DNA of 9,001 nucleotides from Pseudomonadales bacterium (GTDB lineage: Bacteria; Pseudomonadota; Gammaproteobacteria; Pseudomonadales; Moraxellaceae), in NCBI GenBank assembly GCA_013043915.1, contig JABEVH010000268.1, positions 1 to 9,001 of the forward strand, given 5' to 3'. A program made the translations under genes and the position numbers. Below the pieces are notes generated by a model, which was not told where the DNA came from, did not search any database, and saw only the letters and a list, made by a program, of their open reading frames with translations. Of this stretch, positions 1 to 5,855 are shown in pieces (the first letter of the stretch is position 1; each line of letters opens with the position of its first letter).

Positions 1-802
1 AGGTGCCGAGTTGATGCTCGCTGCCTCCCTTTACAGCAAAGGTGAAGGTGAGCGGCAAGTCCTTTTTGAACACCTGGATCGCCTGAGTTCTTCGGATCTA
101 CTCCTGCTCGACCGAGGCTATATAGCCACTTGGCTTGTTGCTGTCCTCATCCATAGAAATATTCCCTTTTGCATGCGTGTCGACAAAAATATCTCAGGCT
201 GGACCTGCGTCCGTGACTTCATGAAGTCAGGATTACATGAGGGCATCGTGGCCTTACCAGCAGTCCCTGATCAGGATGCTCACGACTATGAATGCCCCTC
301 CCACCTAGTGCAAGTACGCCTAGTGCGCCATACCGTACCCGGTGGAAAAACTCGCATTCTCATGACCAACCTCATGGATACCCAAAATTTTCCTGCCGAC
401 GTCTTCGGAGACCTCTACCACCAGCGTTGGCGCGTTGAAGAAGCCTTCAAACGACTCAAACATCGCCTCAGTCTCGAACACGTCTCTGGCCTGTCTCAAC
501 AAGCCGTCATGCAAGATGTCGCTGCCAAGATCCTCTGCGATAATTTACAGTCCCTTGTCTGTTCCGCAGCCTCCAAACTCCAAAATCTTCCCGCTGACCG
601 TCGCATACTTCGCACCTATGCCTACTCAGCACTTCATCACCTGATTCCTGCAGTCCTGCTAGCCGCACGAACCTACCATACCCTGCAAATCGTCATGGCT
701 ACTCTAGTCAAAAGAACACAGAAACATCGACCTGGAGTATCAAAACATCGAAACCCCTCAGCCACCAAACCCCATAAACATATGGCCTTCAAACCATGTT
801 GA
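1..802 (+). CDS. IS4-family transposase, 3' part (5' end beyond window)
   Basis: This is the C-terminal part of a DDE transposase that cuts and joins the ends of its insertion sequence. The open frame continues to the left edge, so the TTG/ATG at 11-16 are internal codons and not the start. The second catalytic Asp is in the LLLLDRGY motif (codon 110-112). The IS4-family signature Y-x2-R-x3-E-x6-K is exact in YHQRWRVEEAFKRLK (416-460), and it supplies the catalytic Glu at codon 437-439. The first catalytic Asp must lie outside the window. The C-terminus is basic and ends in KPHKHMAFKPC, an ending I recall from full-length IS4-type transposases, so the 3' end seems intact with no frameshift or stop inside. 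The IS4 family assignment is firm. The exact IS name cannot be given from this fragment. Confidence 0.93.
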   Translation, partial: GAELMLAASLYSKGEGERQVLFEHLDRLSSSDLLLLDRGYIATWLVAVLIHRNIPFCMRVDKNISGWTCVRDFMKSGLHEGIVALPAVPDQDAHDYECPSHLVQVRLVRHTVPGGKTRILMTNLMDTQNFPADVFGDLYHQRWRVEEAFKRLKHRLSLEHVSGLSQQAVMQDVAAKILCDNLQSLVCSAASKLQNLPADRRILRTYAYSALHHLIPAVLLAARTYHTLQIVMATLVKRTQKHRPGVSKHRNPSATKPHKHMAFKPC

Positions 803-826
803 GCTTAACTTGGGTGGATTGAACAT
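1..826 (+). mobile_element. Right-hand part of an IS4-family insertion sequence
   Basis: The transposase gene implies an insertion sequence entering from the left edge. In related elements the terminal inverted repeat lies shortly after the transposase stop, so the right end probably falls in the first tens of bases after 802. The GCTTAACTTGGGTGGATTG stretch at about 803-821 is the candidate. The left end is not visible, so neither the inverted repeat nor the target duplication can be matched. The end coordinate is therefore approximate. A second, vaguely similar sequence (GAACTTAAGGGCATCGG, about 962-978) is an alternative boundary. Confidence 0.5.
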
Positions 827-1033
827 TCCCCCGGTCAGTTCGAATATGCGTGGATATGAGTAATAGCATGGTGTGACTATGGCTGTTCTGACATCGATAC
901 ATATCGTTTGGTTCGAATGGCAATGCGCCTTGATCTCCAACGGAATAGCCCTCACTCACCTGAACTTAAGGGCATCGGAATAGCTGCGCTGCCTTGCAGT
1001 TCATGAAAGCCCAATTCACCGCAAGGTTGGTGG
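803..1033. other. Gene-free spacer between the IS transposase and the oxygenase gene
   Basis: No convincing coding region is seen here on either strand. A minus-strand open frame at 758-955 runs antisense into the transposase 3' end and resembles no family I know. The spacer contains a 9-bp direct repeat CGGAATAGC (941-949 and 976-984) and two TTCGAAT copies (839-845 and 912-918). It also must hold the IS right end and the 3' end of the minus-strand oxygenase transcript. I see no strong hairpin followed by a T-run that would mark an intrinsic terminator. Confidence 0.5.
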
Positions 1034-2248
1034 CTAGGAGTTTTCCGTTAAGGCGGGTCTAAGCTGAAAGTGGATATCAGCATGGGTGGTAGCCACAGCG
1101 TCCTGTACCCTTTTTTCATGCAGCCAGAATCCGAAACGCTCAAACAGCCATGTACTCCCTGGCGTGCGTCGTCGAAAAGATTCTACAGTTCGCAGTGCAG
1201 GGTAGGTTAGCAGGGCTGCCGGGTAATACCAAGGCTTAGGTAAGCCCAGGGCATCAGCGAATTCATTGCCAAGCACCAGGCGAGATACCGCGCTGCGGTA
1301 AGCGCTTTCTAGTTGAGCCAAGGTCTGGGCAATTTTGCCGGGTCCAGCCAGTTGCATAGGCACAGCAGCCAAAGCAGCTCCTAAACGCTGGGTATCCTGA
1401 TCTGGCGTGGTGAAATGCATCAGTTGCAATGCGAGTAGCCGATCACAGTCAGCGGGGTCGCTGGGCAGCAAAGCAGGATCTATTCCCATGAGATAACCTG
1501 TGTAGCGCCACAGATGAATGATGTCAGCGACTTCCTGAGAGCTGAAGACCAGTCCCATGCCTTGCAGGGCAGAAACAAATACCGATGAAAACAACAGGAG
1601 TGTGGCGACCATGTCACCCTGGTTGATGGGAATTCCCCATGAGGTTTCATCCCATTGCTTACTACGCAGCATGCGTTGTCGGGTCACAGCGTGCATCACG
1701 CGGACATGGGCAGCGCTGATCCAGCCGCGGCCCCCAGGCTTCAGGCCATCAATGCGGGTAACGTCTACCCAAAAACTGCCGGTTTCGACGAGACGTCGCG
1801 CCGTAGTTTGCTTGAGCTCCCCGGTTTGGACCAGAGGCTTGTTCGCAGCTCCGGACAGGTAACTGCTCATCAGCGCTACATTGCGCAGGGCCAGTTCTGC
1901 AAACCAGCCGGAACGCCGTATTGCCAGACTGGCACGGCGGCAGCGTTTATAGTCGACCCAGGCAGGCGTAGATCGCCAATGCGTTAAAAGCGCACGAAGC
2001 TCTGCAGGCAATTCTGAATCAGGGCAGGAACGATCAAGACCTTTTTGCAGCCATGCCATGCCTTGGGTTAGCGAATGGTCAAGTATCCAGTCAGCCCAGG
2101 CATCAGCCAGCGCATCCCCTAGATACAGGCTGGCTTGGTGACTTTGCCGCTGTTCATCGCTTACCTGATGGCGAGCTAGCCAGTAACGTACCCACTGATG
2201 ACGCCATGATTTACCGCTAAATGTCTGGTTGCCCGTATCTCCCCGCAT
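1034..2248 (-). CDS. DUF2236/MpaB-family (latex-clearing-protein-like) haem oxygenase
   Basis: The 404-residue protein belongs to the DUF2236 or MpaB/rubber oxygenase catalytic domain family. Characterised members are b-type haem proteins that cleave double bonds in polyisoprene (Lcp) or oxidise a farnesyl chain (MpaB). Family features are the helical core with HVRVMHAVTRQRML at 181-194, then WGIPINQGDM (204-213) and the HLWRYTGYLMGIDP stretch (245-258). In Lcp a Thr in an R-x3-T motif lies 30 residues before the axial His. Here R152, T156 and H186 keep that spacing, so I infer that H186 is the haem ligand. No signal peptide is visible at the N-terminus, unlike secreted Lcp, so a cytosolic site is likely. 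The ATG at 2246-2248 follows a strong AGGGGA ribosome binding site (2256-2261, minus strand) at 7 nt. The gene is divergent from the GMC oxidoreductase operon. The family call is solid; the substrate is unknown. Confidence 0.88.
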   Translation of the reverse strand: MRGDTGNQTFSGKSWRHQWVRYWLARHQVSDEQRQSHQASLYLGDALADAWADWILDHSLTQGMAWLQKGLDRSCPDSELPAELRALLTHWRSTPAWVDYKRCRRASLAIRRSGWFAELALRNVALMSSYLSGAANKPLVQTGELKQTTARRLVETGSFWVDVTRIDGLKPGGRGWISAAHVRVMHAVTRQRMLRSKQWDETSWGIPINQGDMVATLLLFSSVFVSALQGMGLVFSSQEVADIIHLWRYTGYLMGIDPALLPSDPADCDRLLALQLMHFTTPDQDTQRLGAALAAVPMQLAGPGKIAQTLAQLESAYRSAVSRLVLGNEFADALGLPKPWYYPAALLTYPALRTVESFRRRTPGSTWLFERFGFWLHEKRVQDAVATTHADIHFQLRPALTENS

Positions 2249-2255
2249 AGCTTTG

Positions 2256-2261
2256 TCCCCT
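2256..2261 (-). promoter_or_regulatory. Ribosome binding site of the DUF2236 gene
   Basis: On the minus strand this reads AGGGGA, 7 nt before the ATG at 2248. It fixes the start codon of the oxygenase gene. Confidence 0.7.
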
Positions 2262-2265
2262 GAGT

Positions 2266-2284
2266 GGTATACATACTGTATACC
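2266..2284. promoter_or_regulatory. Perfect 7-5-7 palindrome, candidate operator
   Basis: The sequence GGTATAC-ATACT-GTATACC is a perfect inverted repeat with 7-bp arms and a 5-bp spacer. It lies 18 bp upstream of the DUF2236 start codon, inside the spacer between two divergent transcription units. On the minus strand it overlaps a possible -10 element (TACAGT or TATACA) downstream of a TTGATC -35-like hexamer (2297-2302). A dimeric repressor bound here would block that promoter. No regulator gene is present in the window, so the binding protein is unknown. The palindrome is directly visible; the operator role is inferred. Confidence 0.5.
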
Positions 2285-2350
2285 TTGTGGCGGTTCTGAT
2301 CAAGTTATGGGTGGTAACAGCGCCACGGCTGGCGCCCTGGGTCAAGTTTT

Positions 2351-2378
2351 TTGGGACTTGCCTGCGTAGATTGATGAT
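2351..2378 (+). promoter_or_regulatory. Possible promoter of the GMC oxidoreductase operon
   Basis: TTGGGA (2351-2356) and GATGAT (2373-2378) are separated by 16 bp. Each matches the sigma-70 consensus hexamer at 4 of 6 positions. The expected start site lies just before the GAGG ribosome binding site at 2391. This is the best pair I see between the divergent genes, but it is weak. A 5-bp inverted repeat (CAAGT 2343-2347, ACTTG 2356-2360) overlaps it. Confidence 0.25.
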
Positions 2379-2404
2379 ACCCATGCAATTGAGGCAGAGA
2401 TTCC

Positions 2405-4354
2405 ATGTCTGAAATCATTCGAAGCCTGTTCAAGGGTTCCCGAAGCGACAAGGAGCGCTATCTAAGGCATCAGTTTATAGAGGCTTGGCTGATGTCGGAT
2501 GAAGGTGCTGGCTGGCAGATTAATGCTGAGCTGATGTCTATATTGGAGGCAACACCTAAATCTCAGGTTATGCGCTGGTCATTACATGGCATGCTCGGCG
2601 GGGTGGAGTTGGCCCACTGGATATGGGCTGGAAAGCGGTTTTCTCGTGCTGACTTAACAGCTCGTCGTCAATTTCTATCACGTTGGTCGCAGTCGCCTAC
2701 ATGGTCTCCCTGGTTGCATGTCTTGACCTTGCCTTGGCAAAGCATTTGTCTTGAGGATGAATCTGTTCAGCGACAGATGAATGCGTGCTCGCGTAAAGCC
2801 GCTGTAGCCGGTGGTGAGCCCATGCGTTGGCAGCAGCAAATAACACCAGCGGAATCGTTGGAGTCATTCACGGACATTGAATGTGATGTTTTGGTAGTGG
2901 GTACGGGAGCGGGTGGCGCTGTAGCAGCGTATGAATTAGCCCGTCGAGGCTTGGCAGTTGTCATGGTGGAAGAGGGGGATTATTACGATCGTCGAGACTT
3001 TAACGGTGATATCGCGCACTTGATCCACAAGCTCTATCGACCTCCGGTTCGAACGCTGGCTTGGGGGCATACCCTCATACCTATCCCTGTTGGGCGCAGC
3101 GTCGGTGGAACCACGACCATCAATTCAGGAACCTGCATGCGCACGCCTGAAGCAGTCTTGAAAGACTGGCAATCGCAGGGACTGAAGGGTTTTACCCACG
3201 AGACGATGTTGCCCTATTTTCAGGCGGTGGAAGAGATACTCCATGTACAACCCGCTGCTGCAAAGTATGTGGGGGAGATATTCAACGTCATCTCGACCGG
3301 AGCCCAGGCACTGGGCATGCGACTTCCCGTCTTGCTGTCCCGTAATGCAGAGGGCTGTGATGGTCAGGGATTATGTCAGTTTGGGTGTCCATCGGGAGCC
3401 AAACAGTCCACCGATGTTAGTTTTGTACCTCGAGCGTTGGCGGCAGGTGCTTTTCTATATACGGGCTTAACCGTGGACTCGTTGCTGTTTCGTGAAAACT
3501 GTGTGGAAGGAGCCATGGCGCGTGGCAGGAGTTCGCAGGGAGCTGTCAGTCTGAAGGTTCGTGCCCGCGCCACGATTATCAGTACAGGCGCACTGATGAC
3601 TCCCACCTTGTTACATAGCCAGGGTATCAGACAACCTTGGCTGGGAAAGAACCTTTCTCTGCATCCGGCGGCTGTGGTGGCAGCATACTTTCCTGAGTGT
3701 AATTTCAATAATTCAGCCAGCATTCCGCAAGGGCTAAGTTTGCGCGATATGGAACATGAAGGGCTGGTGTTTGAAGGAGGAACCCCTCCGCTATGGCTCC
3801 ACGGCATGATGGGTCCCTGGCGCGCCGAAGGAGCGGCAACCAATGGGTCACGTTATCAACAAACGGCATATTTTGGTGTCATGCTCAAAGATACTTCTCG
3901 GGGTGAAGTGAGGCCGGGCTTAGTGAGGGACTGGCCCTATATCACTTACCGTATGAACGATGAAGACTTTGTCAGGATTAAACGCGGCATTGATGTGCTG
4001 GTCAGGTTGTTTCTGGCGGCAGGTGCCACTCGTGTCTGTATTCCCGGGCTAATCCAACATGCTGTGATTGAAAATCTGGATGACCTTGAAGGGTTTTGGC
4101 GTTCAAGCCCATCACAGCGCCGGTTTTTAATTTCGGCCTATCACCCTTTAGGTACAGCAAGGATTTCTGATCATCCAAATCATGGCGTTTGTAACCCCGA
4201 GCATCAGGTCTGGGGTGTTCCCGAACTCTATGTCATGGATGGGTCCAGTGTCCCCACCTCGTTAGGAGCCAATCCCCAGGTCACCATCATGGCTATGGCC
4301 ATGCGGGCCTCGAGATTGCTTGCTGATCGTTTACTGCAAACACAAGGAGAATAA
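2405..4354 (+). CDS. GMC-family FAD-dependent oxidoreductase with N-terminal extension
   Basis: The 649-residue flavoprotein is of the glucose-methanol-choline oxidoreductase family, close in motif to long-chain alcohol oxidases and cholesterol oxidase-like enzymes. The FAD-binding Rossmann motif VVGTGAGG starts at about residue 164 (G166, G168, G171), with E190 as the expected ribose-binding acid. The family signature follows at GRSVGGTTTINSGTC (230-244). C318, C324 and C328 form a cysteine cluster before GAK, as in the alcohol oxidase subgroup. The C-terminal domain has AYHPLGT with H580 and GANPQ with N623, the His-Asn pair that acts on the substrate hydroxyl in this family. Residues 1-155 are an extra helical, Trp-rich region that lacks a signal peptide. 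It resembles the N-terminal region of fatty alcohol oxidases. The gene is the first of a tight operon, with GAGG at 2391 before the ATG. Oxidation of an alcohol on a lipid or sterol-like molecule is likely; the substrate is unknown. Confidence 0.9.
   Translation: MSEIIRSLFKGSRSDKERYLRHQFIEAWLMSDEGAGWQINAELMSILEATPKSQVMRWSLHGMLGGVELAHWIWAGKRFSRADLTARRQFLSRWSQSPTWSPWLHVLTLPWQSICLEDESVQRQMNACSRKAAVAGGEPMRWQQQITPAESLESFTDIECDVLVVGTGAGGAVAAYELARRGLAVVMVEEGDYYDRRDFNGDIAHLIHKLYRPPVRTLAWGHTLIPIPVGRSVGGTTTINSGTCMRTPEAVLKDWQSQGLKGFTHETMLPYFQAVEEILHVQPAAAKYVGEIFNVISTGAQALGMRLPVLLSRNAEGCDGQGLCQFGCPSGAKQSTDVSFVPRALAAGAFLYTGLTVDSLLFRENCVEGAMARGRSSQGAVSLKVRARATIISTGALMTPTLLHSQGIRQPWLGKNLSLHPAAVVAAYFPECNFNNSASIPQGLSLRDMEHEGLVFEGGTPPLWLHGMMGPWRAEGAATNGSRYQQTAYFGVMLKDTSRGEVRPGLVRDWPYITYRMNDEDFVRIKRGIDVLVRLFLAAGATRVCIPGLIQHAVIENLDDLEGFWRSSPSQRRFLISAYHPLGTARISDHPNHGVCNPEHQVWGVPELYVMDGSSVPTSLGANPQVTIMAMAMRASRLLADRLLQTQGE
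4344..4350 (+). promoter_or_regulatory. Ribosome binding site of the 145-aa protein gene
   Basis: AAGGAGA lies within the last codons of the GMC gene, 7 nt before the ATG at 4358. It is a near-ideal site and supports this small gene as a real one. Confidence 0.7.
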
Positions 4355-4357
4355 ACC

Positions 4358-4795
4358 ATGCATGGTGTGCTTGAAATACATGAATGCTTGCAAGGCTGGA
4401 TATTATGGCAGGAAAAAACACGTCAGTCTCTGGAGCTTGAGATCGTGGCATCCACCGAGCAGATACTGAATTGGTCGGTGCCGCGAGAGGTATCTGGACG
4501 AGTTCATGTAGACGGGAAAGTCTATGTTTTAGGGGGGACGCTTACCTTGCATTGGCGAGGGCCACGTTATGATCTTACGTTTAACCATGTTGAGCATGGT
4601 CCAGTCTACCTGCGCGGCAAGAAGACCTATCAACTGAAGCATTTGAAAACATCGCTGGTGACCTGTCCCTTGCAGGTACTCCATAATTCAGGAGCGCTTT
4701 TAGGTTCAGCTGAGGTGGTTTATCGTCAGTCCATACTCGCCTTTCCATTCCATGCCTTGCGATGGGCCGGAAAATCAGTGAGGGCTAAGTCATGA
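4358..4795 (+). CDS. Small beta-rich protein, related to a GMC-oxidoreductase-associated domain
   Basis: The 145-residue protein has no firm family name that I can assign. It starts 3 nt after the GMC stop codon, behind a strong ribosome binding site, and its own stop overlaps the next start (ATGA), so it is almost certainly co-translated with both neighbours. Residues 50-130 alternate like beta strands. YDLTFNHVEHGPVYLRGKK (71-89) matches the pattern 'Y-x-L-x-F, acidic or polar turn, Y-x-L-x-G-x-K' that I recall from the beta domain fused to some GMC cholesterol oxidase-like proteins. Here it would be encoded as a separate polypeptide. There is no signal peptide and no membrane segment. A role as a partner or substrate-presenting subunit of the GMC enzyme is an inference from gene order and this resemblance. 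There is a single cysteine pair (C10, C103) and no visible catalytic motif. Confidence 0.8.
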   Translation: MHGVLEIHECLQGWILWQEKTRQSLELEIVASTEQILNWSVPREVSGRVHVDGKVYVLGGTLTLHWRGPRYDLTFNHVEHGPVYLRGKKTYQLKHLKTSLVTCPLQVLHNSGALLGSAEVVYRQSILAFPFHALRWAGKSVRAKS

Positions 4796-5781
4796 GCATG
4801 ACCATGTGGCAGGGTACACGCTACAGGCAAGGTATGCGTGGGGGACACTATGAGAGTTGGTTTTTGCGCGCCAATCATCCCAAAAAGGCCGAAGCATTCT
4901 GGATCCGATATACCCTGTTGGTTCCACAAGCTACTGACTTGCCTGCTCTGGGTGAGTTATGGGTGGTCTATACCCAAGCTGAGCTTCAAGTTATCAGGGT
5001 GGCCAAGTCAGTCTACCCTCTACAAGAGGGTCGTTACGCTGAAAACTACCTGGATATAGAGCTGGGTGGCTCCTATCTACGTTCGGGAGTTGCCAAGGGC
5101 CAAGCGCAAGGACCTGATGATGTACAGTGGGATCTCAGGTATGAAGGAAGCACGATGCCCGTGCTGTTATTGCCCAAGCACTGGTACAACTCAGGTTTTC
5201 CTCGCGCCAAGTCGGTGACTACGCGCCCTGTGGTCAGCTTCATCGGTACCCTCCAAGTCAATGGGGCCGTGATACCTATCAATCATTGGATAGGGAGCGA
5301 GAATCATAACTGGGGTAGCCGTCATACGGATAAGTACGCATGGGCACAAGTGGTTGGTTTTGACAATGATCCCGAAGTTTTTTTTGAGATCATTGCTGCT
5401 CGCGTGCAATGGAGAAGTTTTTTGACCCCGGTGATGACCCTGTTGGTACTGCGTGTCGATGGGCAAGAGATCCGGCTTAATGGGATGTTGCAGGCACTGC
5501 GAGCTAACAGCCACTGGAAGCCGTTAGCGTGGTTTTTTAAATCATCGGGCAAGGGTGTCAGGGTACGAGGAGTAATTTCAGCACAGCCTCATGAGTGTGT
5601 GGCGTTACGTTATGCCAACCCTCCGGGTGGGGAACATATTTGTTTTAATAGCAAAGTGGCCGCATGTGACTTATGGTTAGAGCGTGCGGGGCGGCCGCCC
5701 CGGCATTTGGTAACGCAAGGCAGGGCAGCTTTTGAAATATTAGGTGATGACCCTGTCGAAGGAATGCCTGTGATGGCCTAG
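4792..5781 (+). CDS. AttH/CrtC-like (carotenoid hydratase / lipocalin-fold) protein
   Basis: The 329-residue protein resembles the AttH/CrtC superfamily, which includes carotenoid 1,2-hydratase and tocopherol cyclase-like double-lipocalin proteins. Typical features are HYESWFLRANHP near the N-terminus (19-30), W113 with LRYEG, the PVVSFIGTLQVNG strand-turn region (146-158), and the hallmark WIGSENHNWGSRHTDKYAW (166-184). His172, Trp174 and His178 in this last segment sit where active-site residues are expected. It has no signal peptide, unlike many periplasmic AttH proteins, so it is likely cytosolic. The start at 4792 overlaps the upstream stop by ATGA and has GAGGG (4780-4784) at 7 nt. No carotenoid synthesis genes are in the window, so a literal carotenoid hydratase role is doubtful. 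A hydration or cyclisation step, or binding of an isoprenoid or lipid oxidised by the neighbouring enzymes, is the inference. Confidence 0.8.
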   Translation: MSMTMWQGTRYRQGMRGGHYESWFLRANHPKKAEAFWIRYTLLVPQATDLPALGELWVVYTQAELQVIRVAKSVYPLQEGRYAENYLDIELGGSYLRSGVAKGQAQGPDDVQWDLRYEGSTMPVLLLPKHWYNSGFPRAKSVTTRPVVSFIGTLQVNGAVIPINHWIGSENHNWGSRHTDKYAWAQVVGFDNDPEVFFEIIAARVQWRSFLTPVMTLLVLRVDGQEIRLNGMLQALRANSHWKPLAWFFKSSGKGVRVRGVISAQPHECVALRYANPPGGEHICFNSKVAACDLWLERAGRPPRHLVTQGRAAFEILGDDPVEGMPVMA

Positions 5782-5794
5782 TTTTTGTCTGGGT

Positions 5795-5824
5795 TTGCGG
5801 CGAAAGCAGATCATGACAGATAAT
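5795..5824 (+). promoter_or_regulatory. Possible argC promoter
   Basis: TTGCGG (5795-5800) and GATAAT (5819-5824, 5 of 6 with the -10 consensus) are 18 bp apart in the 74-bp spacer between the AttH-like gene and argC. The -35 hexamer is poor. No ArgR box is recognisable, and no clear terminator closes the upstream operon, so read-through into argC is possible. Confidence 0.25.
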
Positions 5825-5855
5825 ACCGCCTAAGTATGCTGTGTTGGAGATGGGT

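Noticed and set aside
758..955. Minus-strand open frame of 65 codons after the transposase
   Set aside because: It overlaps the transposase 3' end in antisense, resembles no family known to me, and has no good ribosome binding site.
1557..1987. Plus-strand open frames (101 and 110 codons) inside the DUF2236 gene
   Set aside because: They are antisense to a clear family member, and their composition is of the Arg/Pro/Ser-rich type typical of shadow frames.
2320..2352. GCGCC-N6-GGCGC hairpin followed at a distance by a T-run, as a possible terminator
   Set aside because: The T-run does not follow the stem directly, the stem is only 5 bp, and no gene ends here on the plus strand.
3376..3843. 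Minus-strand open frame of 155 codons inside the GMC gene
   Set aside because: It lies wholly antisense to well-conserved GMC motifs and shows no domain of its own.
5191..5552. Minus-strand open frames of 107 and 76 codons inside the AttH/CrtC-like gene
   Set aside because: They are antisense to the hallmark WIGSENHNWG region, and neither has recognisable motifs.
5782..5812. Possible intrinsic terminator after the AttH/CrtC-like gene
   Set aside because: Only a weak broken hairpin (TCTG with CAGA) is present, with no T-run after it.
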